Notes under the pieces: generated by a model
Databases searched by the model: none
Told to the model about the DNA's origin: nothing
Seen by the model: only the letters and a program-made list of their open reading frames with translations
Source: a virus
DNA: 21,977 bases
IMG/VR virus record: IMGVR_UViG_3300030061_004585
Location: 14,496-36,472 of that record
Direction: 5' to 3' (one strand)
In this document: in pieces, positions 1-7,755 of the stretch
How positions within the stretch are numbered: position 1 is the first letter of the stretch
Layout of the letters: every line of letters begins with the position of its first letter
Translations under genes and position numbers: made by a program

Positions 1-1250
1 AACCCGCCTGTGTCGCCCGGCGTGGCACCGGAGGTCGACGTATTCAGCGCGCGGGTCAGGACGTCGACGGGGACTGTGATCCCTTCGGAGCTGCGCCCCA
101 TCGTTTCCTGCGCGGCCGCCGATGCTTCGAATTCGAATGCAGCTGCGGCTTGTGCTGACCGGTCGCTTGGATTGAGCAAGGCCCGAGCTGCGCGAAGAAA
201 GCTAAACCGACCCACCTCGGAGTCCGTCATGCCAACGACGCCTGCGTTGTCATCCAATGCGCGGTTGCCAGTATCATCGGAACGGCCGCTGTTGCCGTTG
301 CCATTCCCGCGTCCACCACCCACGTGATCGAGCAGAGTGCGGGTGAATTCATCGACGGACGTGCTGCCGCGGATCGCATCAGCTGCCAGCTGCTGCGCCG
401 AATACTGCTCGCCCATTTCCAGCAATGCCGCAACGCGGGTCTGCTCGGCTTCTTGGCCGCGCGTCACCAGCGCCTGTGTTTCGGATGCCCGCTCAAGCAC
501 CTCGATCTCTTCCACGATGTTGCCGTTGTCGTCCACCTTGGCACGGACCAGGTGACCGGCTGCGTTGCGGAGAATGCGAATGTTCATATCGCCTGATCCT
601 TCTGTTTCAGTTTGCGCTGTGCGCGTTTGAGAATGGTTTGGAGTATTGAAGCCATCGCCGGTCGGTTCCTCTGGCGGTTCCCCCGCCGATCGACCGACCC
701 CCACGGATGCATCCGCAGGAACGCTCACCATCGAGATTTCAAACGGCTCCCAATTGGTGATCGTGACCTTGTCGCGCTCACCTTCGACCTCTTCGGTTTT
801 GATTGCGCGCACGAAGTAACCGACCGACACGTGACGGATTACACCGTCCACAATATCGGCCCAGATTTCGGCAGCCTTGGCGGAACGGCCGAACCGCAAA
901 ACGGCACGGCCGCGGCGATCGCCGTCGACAGACGACGTCTCGACCACACCGATCTGGATGTCTGGGTTGTGGTTCCAGAGCACGGCCGCGCCGTTGCGCA
1001 GGCGCGCGTCCGACATTGCCCCCGGCGAGTGGTCGAGAATTTCATCGCCGAACCAACGTGCGACTGGCTCCTCAGAGCTGAACGCCACCTCAACGGTGCG
1101 CGCCTCTTCATCGATCGTGCGCACAGCCGCCTGCCGGCGCAAAGGTGCCCCGCCGCGGTTGGCGTTGACCTGCTCCACGGTCACGGACCGGGTCAGAGCT
1201 GCACCGATCAACGCAGCGGCCAAGCCGCTATTCGTCGTCAGGAGTTTCAT
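1..1250 (-). CDS. Prohead protease / major capsid protein fusion (partial, runs off left edge)
   Basis: An open frame starting at ATG 1250-1248 reads leftward without a stop to the window edge (416 codons seen). Residues about 1-195 resemble HK97-type prohead protease (peptidase S78): the segments VLWNHNPD and IRHVSVGYFVRA carry the expected catalytic His and Ser, and WEPFEISMVSVPAD is the usual end of this domain. A low-complexity linker (AGEPPEEPTGDG, then a Thr/Gln/Glu-rich stretch) follows. From Met222 (ATG 587-585) begins a charged scaffold-like region (IRILRNAAGHLVRAKVDDNG) that in such fusions leads into the capsid protein; the capsid fold itself is outside the window. The start overlaps the portal gene end by 23 nt. 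The linker contains one of three identical 21-bp repeats. An AGGA sequence precedes Met222, so a separate internal start is possible. The protease matures the prohead by cleaving capsid N-termini. Confidence 0.85.
   Translation of the reverse strand, partial: MKLLTTNSGLAAALIGAALTRSVTVEQVNANRGGAPLRRQAAVRTIDEEARTVEVAFSSEEPVARWFGDEILDHSPGAMSDARLRNGAAVLWNHNPDIQIGVVETSSVDGDRRGRAVLRFGRSAKAAEIWADIVDGVIRHVSVGYFVRAIKTEEVEGERDKVTITNWEPFEISMVSVPADASVGVGRSAGEPPEEPTGDGFNTPNHSQTRTAQTETEGSGDMNIRILRNAAGHLVRAKVDDNGNIVEEIEVLERASETQALVTRGQEAEQTRVAALLEMGEQYSAQQLAADAIRGSTSVDEFTRTLLDHVGGGRGNGNGNSGRSDDTGNRALDDNAGVVGMTDSEVGRFSFLRAARALLNPSDRSAQAAAAFEFEASAAAQETMGRSSEGITVPVDVLTRALNTSTSGATPGDTGG
666..686. repeat. 21-bp dispersed repeat, copy 1
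   Basis: Identical over 21 bp to copies at 3486-3506 and 13040-13060. Its core GCGG-TTCCC-CCGC can form a mini-hairpin (5-bp stem here). On the minus strand it is read in frame as AGEPPEE in the linker between protease and capsid parts. Confidence 0.9.
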
Positions 1251-2856
1251 TTTTGTCATCGGACTCGTCCTCTTCTTGATTTGCGTCGCCATCTGGCGGC
1301 CGAACAGCGCCAGGCACCACGCCCAGAACCGAGGCCATGATGAAGTCATCGGGAATACCGGCCTTGCGCATGGCTTGGATATCGTCGGCGTAGGTGCGCC
1401 AGGTGGTGTCAGGATCATCACCGCGACGTCGGATGATTTCAGACGGCGATGTGAGCATGTTGTTCTTGGCATCGATTTCCGCTTTCACGTCCTTGGTCGG
1501 ATCGACCCATGCCCACCGACGGCCTTGCCAATAGACATCGCGGAACTTCTCGATGCGCTCCGGACGCAGCCGGATCGAGTTATTCACGACCAGCCCCATC
1601 AACAGCGCCGGCTCGAGCGCCGACTGATAGCAGCGATCGATCAACGTCTCGATCAGCCACTCTTGCAGATCCATCCAATGGTCGCGCTCATCCAGGACGC
1701 CCTGGCGGATCGAGCTGAAGTTGACACCTTCAAGATCGTTGGCGAAACTGACGTAGGCCACGCCCATGCCGGCACCGGCACCGCGCAGCATCGACTTATG
1801 GAACGGGGCGAACTCGCCGGAGGGATACTGCTGGGTGAATGCCTTGGATTTCAGACCCGTCGGCAGCTCTTGGAACACACCACCCGCGCTTTCGATGTAG
1901 AGCTCTTCGTCCTCTTGCATCTCTTCATCGGGTTCCGGCCCGTAGCCTTCCTCCCACTCGAGGAAACCACCGACCGACGCGCCGGTCCGCGCGCTGGTCA
2001 GCGCCGCATTTTCCAACCCGCCCAGCATGTGCAGACGCCACAGCGACGTGGCAGCCCAGGGAATGCCCCGGCGCTGGCCCGCAATATCTTCCAAGAACCC
2101 ATGAATGATCTCATCGGCCGGCACCCGATCGAGGCTGGTCCCGTTGAACGTGTAGCCGGAACCGGCCGGATCGCCCGTCATGAAGTAGAATGCCAGCGGC
2201 CGGCCTTCCCGGCTGAACTCAATCCCCTGGCGCACGAAGCGACCATTGGCGAGACGATCGACGTTGTAGTCTACCGGGCACCGCTGCGGATCCAGAACCT
2301 GCAGCGCATAGCGCATGGGCCCCGCGTTACGGCCGCGGATTTCGCGGATCATGAACTCGCCGTCTTTTGCAGCGGTTTTGACCGCCCCCTTGCAGATCAT
2401 CCGGAAGCTGCGCTTGCCCGTGATATCGCAGTTCGACGCGCGCTGCCATTTGCGCCACCACGCCTCGAGCGCTTCGTTTGCCCCCCGATCGAGCGCACCG
2501 TTATTGTCACGCGCCTGCGCCTGAAGCGCAAAGCCGCGGTGCCCGACAATATTCTGATCGCACAGACGCAGGAACGATTTCAGATAGTCGTTCTTCTGTG
2601 CCTCCTCGCGCGAGCGCGCGACCAGTACACGCTGATTGCGGTCGATGACCTGGTCAGCTGTCAGCGGAGTGGTTGACCAATTAGACGTGAGCCTGTCCGA
2701 GATCGCAGCATCGAACCCGCGCTTACCCACCGCGGGGCGCATCGGCTTATTGCGCCGGCTCACCTTCGGGATCGAGCTCTCGACCATGACCACGGGCGCG
2801 CTCGGCTCCTGGCGATTGCCCTCGCCGGAATCGCGCGCTTTATCAAAACCAAACAT
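1228..2856 (-). CDS. Phage portal protein, lambda gpB family
   Basis: 542 aa, the usual length for lambda-type portals. It forms the dodecameric ring at the capsid vertex through which DNA is packaged and ejected. Family hallmarks visible are AGQRRGIPWAA (about residue 260), the DLEGVNFSSIRQG segment with DERDHW, and WQGRRWAWVDPTKDVKAE near the C-terminus, followed by an acidic tail. The ATG at 2856 overlaps the stop of the connector gene as TGATG, implying translational coupling. It sits between the gpW-like connector and the protease/capsid fusion, the normal lambda-like head gene order. No truncation is seen. Confidence 0.95.
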   Translation of the reverse strand: MFGFDKARDSGEGNRQEPSAPVVMVESSIPKVSRRNKPMRPAVGKRGFDAAISDRLTSNWSTTPLTADQVIDRNQRVLVARSREEAQKNDYLKSFLRLCDQNIVGHRGFALQAQARDNNGALDRGANEALEAWWRKWQRASNCDITGKRSFRMICKGAVKTAAKDGEFMIREIRGRNAGPMRYALQVLDPQRCPVDYNVDRLANGRFVRQGIEFSREGRPLAFYFMTGDPAGSGYTFNGTSLDRVPADEIIHGFLEDIAGQRRGIPWAATSLWRLHMLGGLENAALTSARTGASVGGFLEWEEGYGPEPDEEMQEDEELYIESAGGVFQELPTGLKSKAFTQQYPSGEFAPFHKSMLRGAGAGMGVAYVSFANDLEGVNFSSIRQGVLDERDHWMDLQEWLIETLIDRCYQSALEPALLMGLVVNNSIRLRPERIEKFRDVYWQGRRWAWVDPTKDVKAEIDAKNNMLTSPSEIIRRRGDDPDTTWRTYADDIQAMRKAGIPDDFIMASVLGVVPGAVRPPDGDANQEEDESDDKNETPDDE

Positions 2857-3395
2857 CAGCGACCAAACCTCACTTTAACCTGCCGGCCGGTCAGACGTCG
2901 GCGTTTTCCATTGGGGCTCTCTCGCGCGATCTCGCGCTTGTACCGATCGCGCAGCAACATCAGGTCAGCGATCGATGTACGGACCAGCGACCGGCCGTTG
3001 ATCGCGTAGCTTTCCTGATCCTTCGTCGCGCGCCCCTCGATGACCGCCTCGATCGAGGCAAGCACTCGCTGCGCGTGACCACGTGCCTCAAACCCGGCAT
3101 GGACCGACACCAGATCCGCAGCGATGGTCAGCTGGCCGGCTTCGACCTCATGCACATCCTCCCCAGAGACGGCACGGACCGACACCGCATAGGTGCCAGC
3201 GTCCCAACCCGAGGTCACGGCCGCGGTTTCGGCGAACAAATGCCCAGACCCGAGCGGTGCCGCTTCCAGATCGATCGAAGACGGACCACGGATGATCGCC
3301 GTCAACGTCCACTCCGGTGCCGGATATGCATCGACATGCACCTCGGCCTTGATGCTTAAGCCGGCCGTGACTGAGCTGGGAAACTGATGGAGCAA
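2856..3395 (-). CDS. gpW-like head-tail connector with extra N-terminal domain
   Basis: 179 aa. The last 75 residues (ASIEAVIEGRATKDQESYA... DLMLLRDRYKREIARE) resemble the gpW-type head-tail joining helix pair, which binds below the portal before tail attachment. The first 95 residues look like a beta-rich, Ig-like module (AEVHVDAYPAPEWTLTAIIRG, AGTYAVSVRAVSG) that lambda gpW (68 aa) lacks; such longer forms are common in lambdoid-like phages of alphaproteobacteria. The start is TTG at 3395, 6 nt after the terminase stop. An AGGT lies upstream of it; no in-frame ATG lies close by. The stop overlaps the portal ATG. The gpW assignment rests on position and short pattern similarity, the N-terminal fold on inspection only. 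Confidence 0.75.
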   Translation of the reverse strand: MLHQFPSSVTAGLSIKAEVHVDAYPAPEWTLTAIIRGPSSIDLEAAPLGSGHLFAETAAVTSGWDAGTYAVSVRAVSGEDVHEVEAGQLTIAADLVSVHAGFEARGHAQRVLASIEAVIEGRATKDQESYAINGRSLVRTSIADLMLLRDRYKREIARESPNGKRRRLTGRQVKVRFGR

Positions 3396-3401
3396 ACCTG
3401 A

Positions 3402-5321
3402 CTACCTATTGCTGATCCGCCCTGATCCACGAGGTCGTGTGCGGCGCGTTTTACCTCGCCTAGTCTTGCGAGCCTTTGGCTTCGCTTCCTCTGGCGGTTC
3501 CCCCGCGACCGTTTCACCCTCCGCAACATGATCGTCGTCGGGTTTGAGCCGGCGCAGCCGCACCAAAATATTCGGGTTCAAGATCTTCAGCGCGGCATAG
3601 GCATAGACCCGACAATCGAGCGCCTCGTTTCGGTCGCGGGTTTTCTTCCACTCGCGGATTGGGAAGCCCCGCACGAACCGGGTCACCAACCGCTCGGCCG
3701 TCAGCTGGTGAAACCACTCCGGATCCCGATCGACAGGCCAGTGGCAATAGCCCTGGCCGGGCGTGTCCTGCTTCGCCCGACGCATCACAATCAGCTTGGC
3801 GTCATTGACCCCGATCGAGAACAAGGTCACCGGCCGCGCGCGCTTACCCGACTTGGACTTCTTCGGCGCAGACGCGATCGGATTGTCCCACCCCTTGCCC
3901 CCCTTAATGGCAAAGATGTTGCGCCGCTGCTTCCCGCGCAGCTGCTCATAAGCCGCTTGGGTCAGGCCACCAGAACCACCGGTGTCGACACACGCAGAGG
4001 CAATCCGCATCTGCGCCCCGGATTCGTGCTCGAAAGTTTGGTCGAGATAGTCAAAAAGCTGGTTCCAGACTTCAGGCTTAAGCGGGTCTCCCCAGAAGAC
4101 TTGATGATCGAGGCTCCAACTTTCCTCGCCCAACCCCCAGCCGACGCGCTCGAGCTCGAGGCGATCCTCCTGCATGTCGACACCGCAGGTCTGGACGCCG
4201 ACTTCCATCGGAACCTTCGATGGGAACGGCTCGGCCCGCGCGATCAGCTGCTCGACCTCGAGCGTCTCGGCCTCTTCCTCCCAGGCTTCCGCAAGCGTGA
4301 CGTTGACGAAGGTCTGCAGATCCCCGGCCGCTTTCTTGTCCAGGAACGACTGCACGATCATCTTCAGCTTCACAAAGCAGGAATAGAGCCCATTGAGATG
4401 ATAGGACGCATGCCCCCGGAACGGCTTCTTTGCCTTCCACCCATGCCCCAGCCGCTCAGCGTTTCGGATGGCAAAGTAACGATCGGTGTCCGACCAAACG
4501 CAGCCATTCGCCCGGCACTCATAGTAGGCGCTCTCGGGCATGTGCTCGCCCTCGGCGTTCTTGTCCCATTTGACGTTTGACCACTCGATCGTCTGGACAG
4601 TATCGCAATGCGGACAGGCCACATGGAACTGACGCTGATCCCCCTGCTCGTAGGCGTGATCGATCCACGAAATCCCGCGGATTGTTGGCGTCGAAATCTC
4701 TACCAGCTTGCGCTGATCATCAAAGGTGTTGGCACGCTCCCACAGCAGACCGACGGGATGGCCCTCGGCCGTGCGATCGTAGCCGTCGGTTTCATCGCAG
4801 ACGATGAACGGTGCAGACCGGCCGCGCTGCGTCTTGGGCGATCCGGACCAGGCGAACATGATGAAGCCGCCCGGATAGGACTTCATCCGCGTGTTATTCA
4901 CCCCCTTGCGCGCCCGAGGCGTAGCGATCCGCGTCTCAAGGTCGGGGTTGGCTTCGACCAACGGGTTAAACTTCGTCGTCAGCCATGTCTGCAAGTCGCC
5001 TTCAGACGGCTGCATCATCAGCTGCGACACCGGGTCATGCACGATCTTGAAACCCTGAGCACAGAGAGCCAGCTGCGTCTTGCCAACCTGCGCGCCCCAT
5101 TTGAGCGTGATCCGGTGACACGATGGGTCGGCCGTCATGTCCAACGGCTCACGCTGATACGGCGCGTTGTCGAAACTGATCAGACCGGGGATCGCGTTGC
5201 CGACGGGGATTTGAACTGACTGCTCCGCCCACTCGGACGGCTTCAAATCAGGGGGCGGTGCCAAGCCTGCAAGAAACGAGGTGGCCACCATCAATGCGGC
5301 GCTACCAAATGGCCAGGACAT
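3402..5321 (-). CDS. Terminase large subunit, GpA family
   Basis: 639 aa DNA-packaging motor and headful/cos nuclease. The Walker A-like GAQVGKT lies at residues 76-82 and the Walker B FIVCDE at 172-177, as in lambda gpA relatives. A four-cysteine zinc-binding cluster (CPHCD at 236-240, then C269 and C274) and the nuclease-domain start GVDMQ (Asp382), with a second acidic motif ACVDTGGSGG, complete the family pattern. The C-terminus is a basic linker containing AGEPPEE (encoded by a 21-bp repeat) and an Arg/Lys-rich tail. The ATG at 5321 overlaps the small-subunit stop as TGATG. GpA-type enzymes usually package by recognition of cos-like sites. Confidence 0.96.
   Translation of the reverse strand: MSWPFGSAALMVATSFLAGLAPPPDLKPSEWAEQSVQIPVGNAIPGLISFDNAPYQREPLDMTADPSCHRITLKWGAQVGKTQLALCAQGFKIVHDPVSQLMMQPSEGDLQTWLTTKFNPLVEANPDLETRIATPRARKGVNNTRMKSYPGGFIMFAWSGSPKTQRGRSAPFIVCDETDGYDRTAEGHPVGLLWERANTFDDQRKLVEISTPTIRGISWIDHAYEQGDQRQFHVACPHCDTVQTIEWSNVKWDKNAEGEHMPESAYYECRANGCVWSDTDRYFAIRNAERLGHGWKAKKPFRGHASYHLNGLYSCFVKLKMIVQSFLDKKAAGDLQTFVNVTLAEAWEEEAETLEVEQLIARAEPFPSKVPMEVGVQTCGVDMQEDRLELERVGWGLGEESWSLDHQVFWGDPLKPEVWNQLFDYLDQTFEHESGAQMRIASACVDTGGSGGLTQAAYEQLRGKQRRNIFAIKGGKGWDNPIASAPKKSKSGKRARPVTLFSIGVNDAKLIVMRRAKQDTPGQGYCHWPVDRDPEWFHQLTAERLVTRFVRGFPIREWKKTRDRNEALDCRVYAYAALKILNPNILVRLRRLKPDDDHVAEGETVAGEPPEEAKPKARKTRRGKTRRTRPRGSGRISNR
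3486..3506. repeat. 21-bp dispersed repeat, copy 2
   Basis: Same 21 bp as copy 1. On the minus strand it encodes AGEPPEE in the same frame, in the disordered C-terminal tail of the terminase large subunit. Only the inner 4-bp stem is kept beyond the repeat edge. Confidence 0.9.
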
Positions 5322-5827
5322 CAGTCAGCTCCCACCAGCGAAGTCGGATCAGTGGTCGACAGCTTGCGCAGAGCCGCACCGATCTCTTCCTTTGCGATGA
5401 GCTTGATCGAAGCCTCTTTCTTTTCCGACTTCGCGCGCGCCGCGATGCGAGTGGGTGCGTTGTTCAGTAGATTGGCGCGGACCTCGGCGACCACCAGATC
5501 CAGGGCCTCCTTCATCTGCTCGGCATCCACCAGGGCACCGCGCATCTTCGCCGCTTCCATTTCCGCCATGTCGGCCTGCGACTTGGTCAGCCGCGCCTTT
5601 TCGGTATGGTAGTCGGCCTTTTCCGGATCACCGTCGGCACCACGCGGCGCGATCCGTTCCTGCAGGTAACCGACATAGCCTTGCACCGCGGCCGCAAGCT
5701 CATAGCGGCCGTGTTCGGCCTTCGGGATCACGCCCTCCTTCGACAGCTGCTGGACCCGGCGCTCGGTCAGCTTCAGCAGCTTCGCTATCACACTGACCGG
5801 ATATGTTGGGTTGCCCGAGCTGCTCAT
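5321..5827 (-). CDS. Terminase small subunit, Nu1-like
   Basis: 168 aa. The N-terminus (PVSVIAKLLKLTERRVQQLSKEGVIPKAEHGRYEL, about residues 10-45) is a winged helix-turn-helix of the MerR/Nu1 kind that recognises the packaging site. A central coiled-coil region (EKARLTKSQADMAEMEAAKMRG) follows. It hands DNA to the large subunit encoded directly downstream, to which it is coupled by a TGATG overlap. The start ATG lies 46 nt after the methyltransferase stop and has only a weak Shine-Dalgarno sequence. Confidence 0.9.
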   Translation of the reverse strand: MSSSGNPTYPVSVIAKLLKLTERRVQQLSKEGVIPKAEHGRYELAAAVQGYVGYLQERIAPRGADGDPEKADYHTEKARLTKSQADMAEMEAAKMRGALVDAEQMKEALDLVVAEVRANLLNNAPTRIAARAKSEKKEASIKLIAKEEIGAALRKLSTTDPTSLVGAD

Positions 5828-5873
5828 TCAACATCCGAGCAATCCAGTGCGGGCAGCCAACCTACGCGCCTTG

Positions 5874-7253
5874 TCACTTGCCAGCCTCCCCTCGTTTGCC
5901 GCGCAGATCGTCAAAGCGATCGGACGTGCCCTCCAAGACAGCCTGCCCCCCGGTGAAATCCTGCCAGCGTTTCACGATCACGTCCGCGAACCGTGGATCC
6001 AGCTCCATCAGCCGCGCGACACGGCCGATCTTCTGCGCCGCAATCATCGTGCTCCCCGAACCGCCGAAAGGATCCAGGACCAGATCACCGCGCCGGCTAC
6101 TGTTCTTCAGGTACTGCATCACCAACCCGACCGGCTTCATGGTCGGGTGCTCGGTGTTGCGGCTCGGCTTTTCGTGGCGCAGCACCGACGACACCAGCTC
6201 CTCGACCTGAAGGTCAGAACCTGAAACGCGCAGATGGCCGGATCCCGTGTCGATCAACAGCGACCCGTCCTCTTTGACGACGAACGGCAGATCCTCCGCA
6301 TCGATGACGGTTGTCTGCTTACGCCCGCCAAACCACAGGTGCGGTGCGCCAGGCTTCCAGCCGTAAAGGATCGGCTCGTGCCGCCACTGATAATCCGACC
6401 GGCCCAGGACAAGGCTCGGCTTCACCCAGACCAGGCAGCCAGACAGTTTGAAGCCCGCGGAGCTGAAGGCTGTGCGAAACGGCAGCCCCTCGGTGTCAGC
6501 ATGGGCGACATAGAGCGCCCCGCCTGGCTTGACGGCCGAGAACACAGAAACAAAAGCATCGGTCAGAAAGGCAAGGAACGCATCCGCGGCCATGTTGTCG
6601 TTCTCAATCTTGCCGGCCGTGCCCTCGTAATTCACGTTGTAGGGGGGATCGGTCCAGCACATATCGACCAGCTCATCACCGATCAGCCGCTCGATATCGG
6701 ACATGACCGTGGAGTCCCCACACATGATGCGGTGATCACCGCAGACCCACACATCGCCACGCCGAGAAACGAAGTCCCCCCCGATCGGCGGCACCTCGTC
6801 GTCTTCGGTTTTTCCTTCCTCTTCCAGGCCGTCAAGATCGACAAAAAGCTCGTCTAATTCGGATTGATCAAAGCCCACAACTCCGAGATCAAATCCCAGA
6901 TCGCGCAGCTCACCGAGCTCTAGCTTCAGCAGCTCATCATCCCATCCGGCGTTCAGCGCCAGCTTGTTGTCGGCGATGATATAGGCGCGCCTCTGCTCGT
7001 CTGAAAGGCCGGTAATTCTGAGGCACGGAACCTGCGACATCCCTATTTCTAAGGCTGCAAGCACACGGCCGTGGCCGGCGATGATGGTACTGTCCTCACC
7101 GACCAACACCGGGTTGGTGAACCCGAACTCGCGGATCGATGCCGCGATCTGGCTGACCTGCCCAGAGCTGTGGGTCCGCGAGTTTCGGTCGTAGGGCGTC
7201 AGGTCACCAGGCGGCAACATCTCGACGTCGGTGTAAGAAATCAGATCAGACAA
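5874..7253 (-). CDS. ParB-N domain / beta-class DNA methyltransferase fusion
   Basis: 459 aa. Residues 1-140 are a ParB/Srx-like N-terminal domain (PVLVGEDSTIIAGHGRVLAALEIG). From about residue 165 there is an adenine-N6 or cytosine-N4 methyltransferase: TDPPY at 201-205 precedes the AdoMet-binding DPFGGSGST at 394-402, which is the beta-class motif order. The start is TTG at 7253, chosen because AGGAG lies a few bases upstream and no suitable ATG exists. It is an orphan enzyme with no restriction partner; phages often use such enzymes to evade host restriction or to mark their own DNA. It lies between the lysis and packaging genes. Confidence 0.93.
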   Translation of the reverse strand: MSDLISYTDVEMLPPGDLTPYDRNSRTHSSGQVSQIAASIREFGFTNPVLVGEDSTIIAGHGRVLAALEIGMSQVPCLRITGLSDEQRRAYIIADNKLALNAGWDDELLKLELGELRDLGFDLGVVGFDQSELDELFVDLDGLEEEGKTEDDEVPPIGGDFVSRRGDVWVCGDHRIMCGDSTVMSDIERLIGDELVDMCWTDPPYNVNYEGTAGKIENDNMAADAFLAFLTDAFVSVFSAVKPGGALYVAHADTEGLPFRTAFSSAGFKLSGCLVWVKPSLVLGRSDYQWRHEPILYGWKPGAPHLWFGGRKQTTVIDAEDLPFVVKEDGSLLIDTGSGHLRVSGSDLQVEELVSSVLRHEKPSRNTEHPTMKPVGLVMQYLKNSSRRGDLVLDPFGGSGSTMIAAQKIGRVARLMELDPRFADVIVKRWQDFTGGQAVLEGTSDRFDDLRGKRGEAGK

Positions 7254-7372
7254 GCGCTGCTCCTAAAACGAAACGAAATGGAAAAAATGGCGCTCCCACA
7301 AATTGTTTTTTGCGACCATGCGCACCCACTGGCCCTCCCGGCCGAGGAAGGACCCTTTTTTATATGACGATT
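7254..7372. other. 119-bp gap in the leftward operon
   Basis: Between the o-spanin stop and the methyltransferase TTG there is no convincing gene. The stretch is rich in A/T runs and contains a short GGCC-based stem near 7332-7345 beside a T6 tract on the plus strand. It could hold a transcription signal, but I cannot assign a promoter or terminator with confidence. Confidence 0.3.
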
Positions 7373-7591
7373 TCACTGCGCCCTGCCTGCGCGCAGCTGC
7401 TCACGCAGCACGGCATAGTCGCCGATCAGCACTGGCAGCACCGAACCCTCGGGCAGCGCCTCAAGCTCATCAGCGGCCTGCGCTTGGACCGCGTTCGGGT
7501 AGTCCTTCACGATCGGCAGCACGCTAGAAGTTTCCCTTCCGCAAGCGTGTAACGACAGACCGGCGATCAGTAGCAACGGCAGCGCCTGCAT
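7373..7591 (-). CDS. o-spanin (Rz1-like outer-membrane lipoprotein)
   Basis: 72 aa with a short hydrophobic signal (MQALPLLLIAGLSLHAC) ending in an LHAC lipobox, so Cys17 is the predicted lipidated residue. The mature part is small, as in Rz1-type outer-membrane spanin subunits that fuse inner and outer membranes at the last step of lysis. A perfect AGGAGG lies about 7 nt before the ATG at 7591. The start lies inside the 3' part of the i-spanin frame, and the gene continues beyond it, which is the overlapping Rz/Rz1 arrangement. The endolysin lies just upstream. The family is inferred from lipobox, size and context. Confidence 0.78.
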   Translation of the reverse strand: MQALPLLLIAGLSLHACGRETSSVLPIVKDYPNAVQAQAADELEALPEGSVLPVLIGDYAVLREQLRAGRAQ

Positions 7592-7755
7592 CCTGCATCC
7601 TCCTCATAGTTTTGATGTTTTCCAGCGATTGACGCTCTTTAGCGTCAACTCTGCCCTCGCGCTCTCTGAGCTCGCCCAGCCAAGATGGCAAGCCCGAGCA
7701 TGAGGTAGCGTCCCCATGCCGAGCGCATAAACCGATGTGCAAGCAAACCGATCAT
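7524..7755 (-). pseudogene. i-spanin (Rz-like) gene, apparently frame-disrupted
   Basis: An ATG at 7755 overlaps the endolysin stop as ATGA and encodes 36 aa with a membrane segment (WGRYLMLGLAILAG) that ends at TGA in frame one. The +1 frame directly after it continues as an alpha-helical, charged sequence (LREREGRVDAKERQS, then a stretch ending RRSVVTRLRKGNF) down to TAG at 7524. A membrane anchor followed by such a helix is the layout of inner-membrane spanins, but here the halves are in different frames, joined somewhere near 7665-7690. The o-spanin starts within the second half. Either a natural frameshift, a sequencing error or recoding could explain it. The two halves together would give about 76 aa. 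Confidence 0.6.

Noticed and set aside
612-5219. Long plus-strand open frames (for example 877-2676, 3528-4580, 4608-5219)
   Set aside because: They lie opposite the portal, terminase and capsid genes, which have clear family motifs; the plus frames lack motifs and ribosome sites and result from high-GC codon bias.
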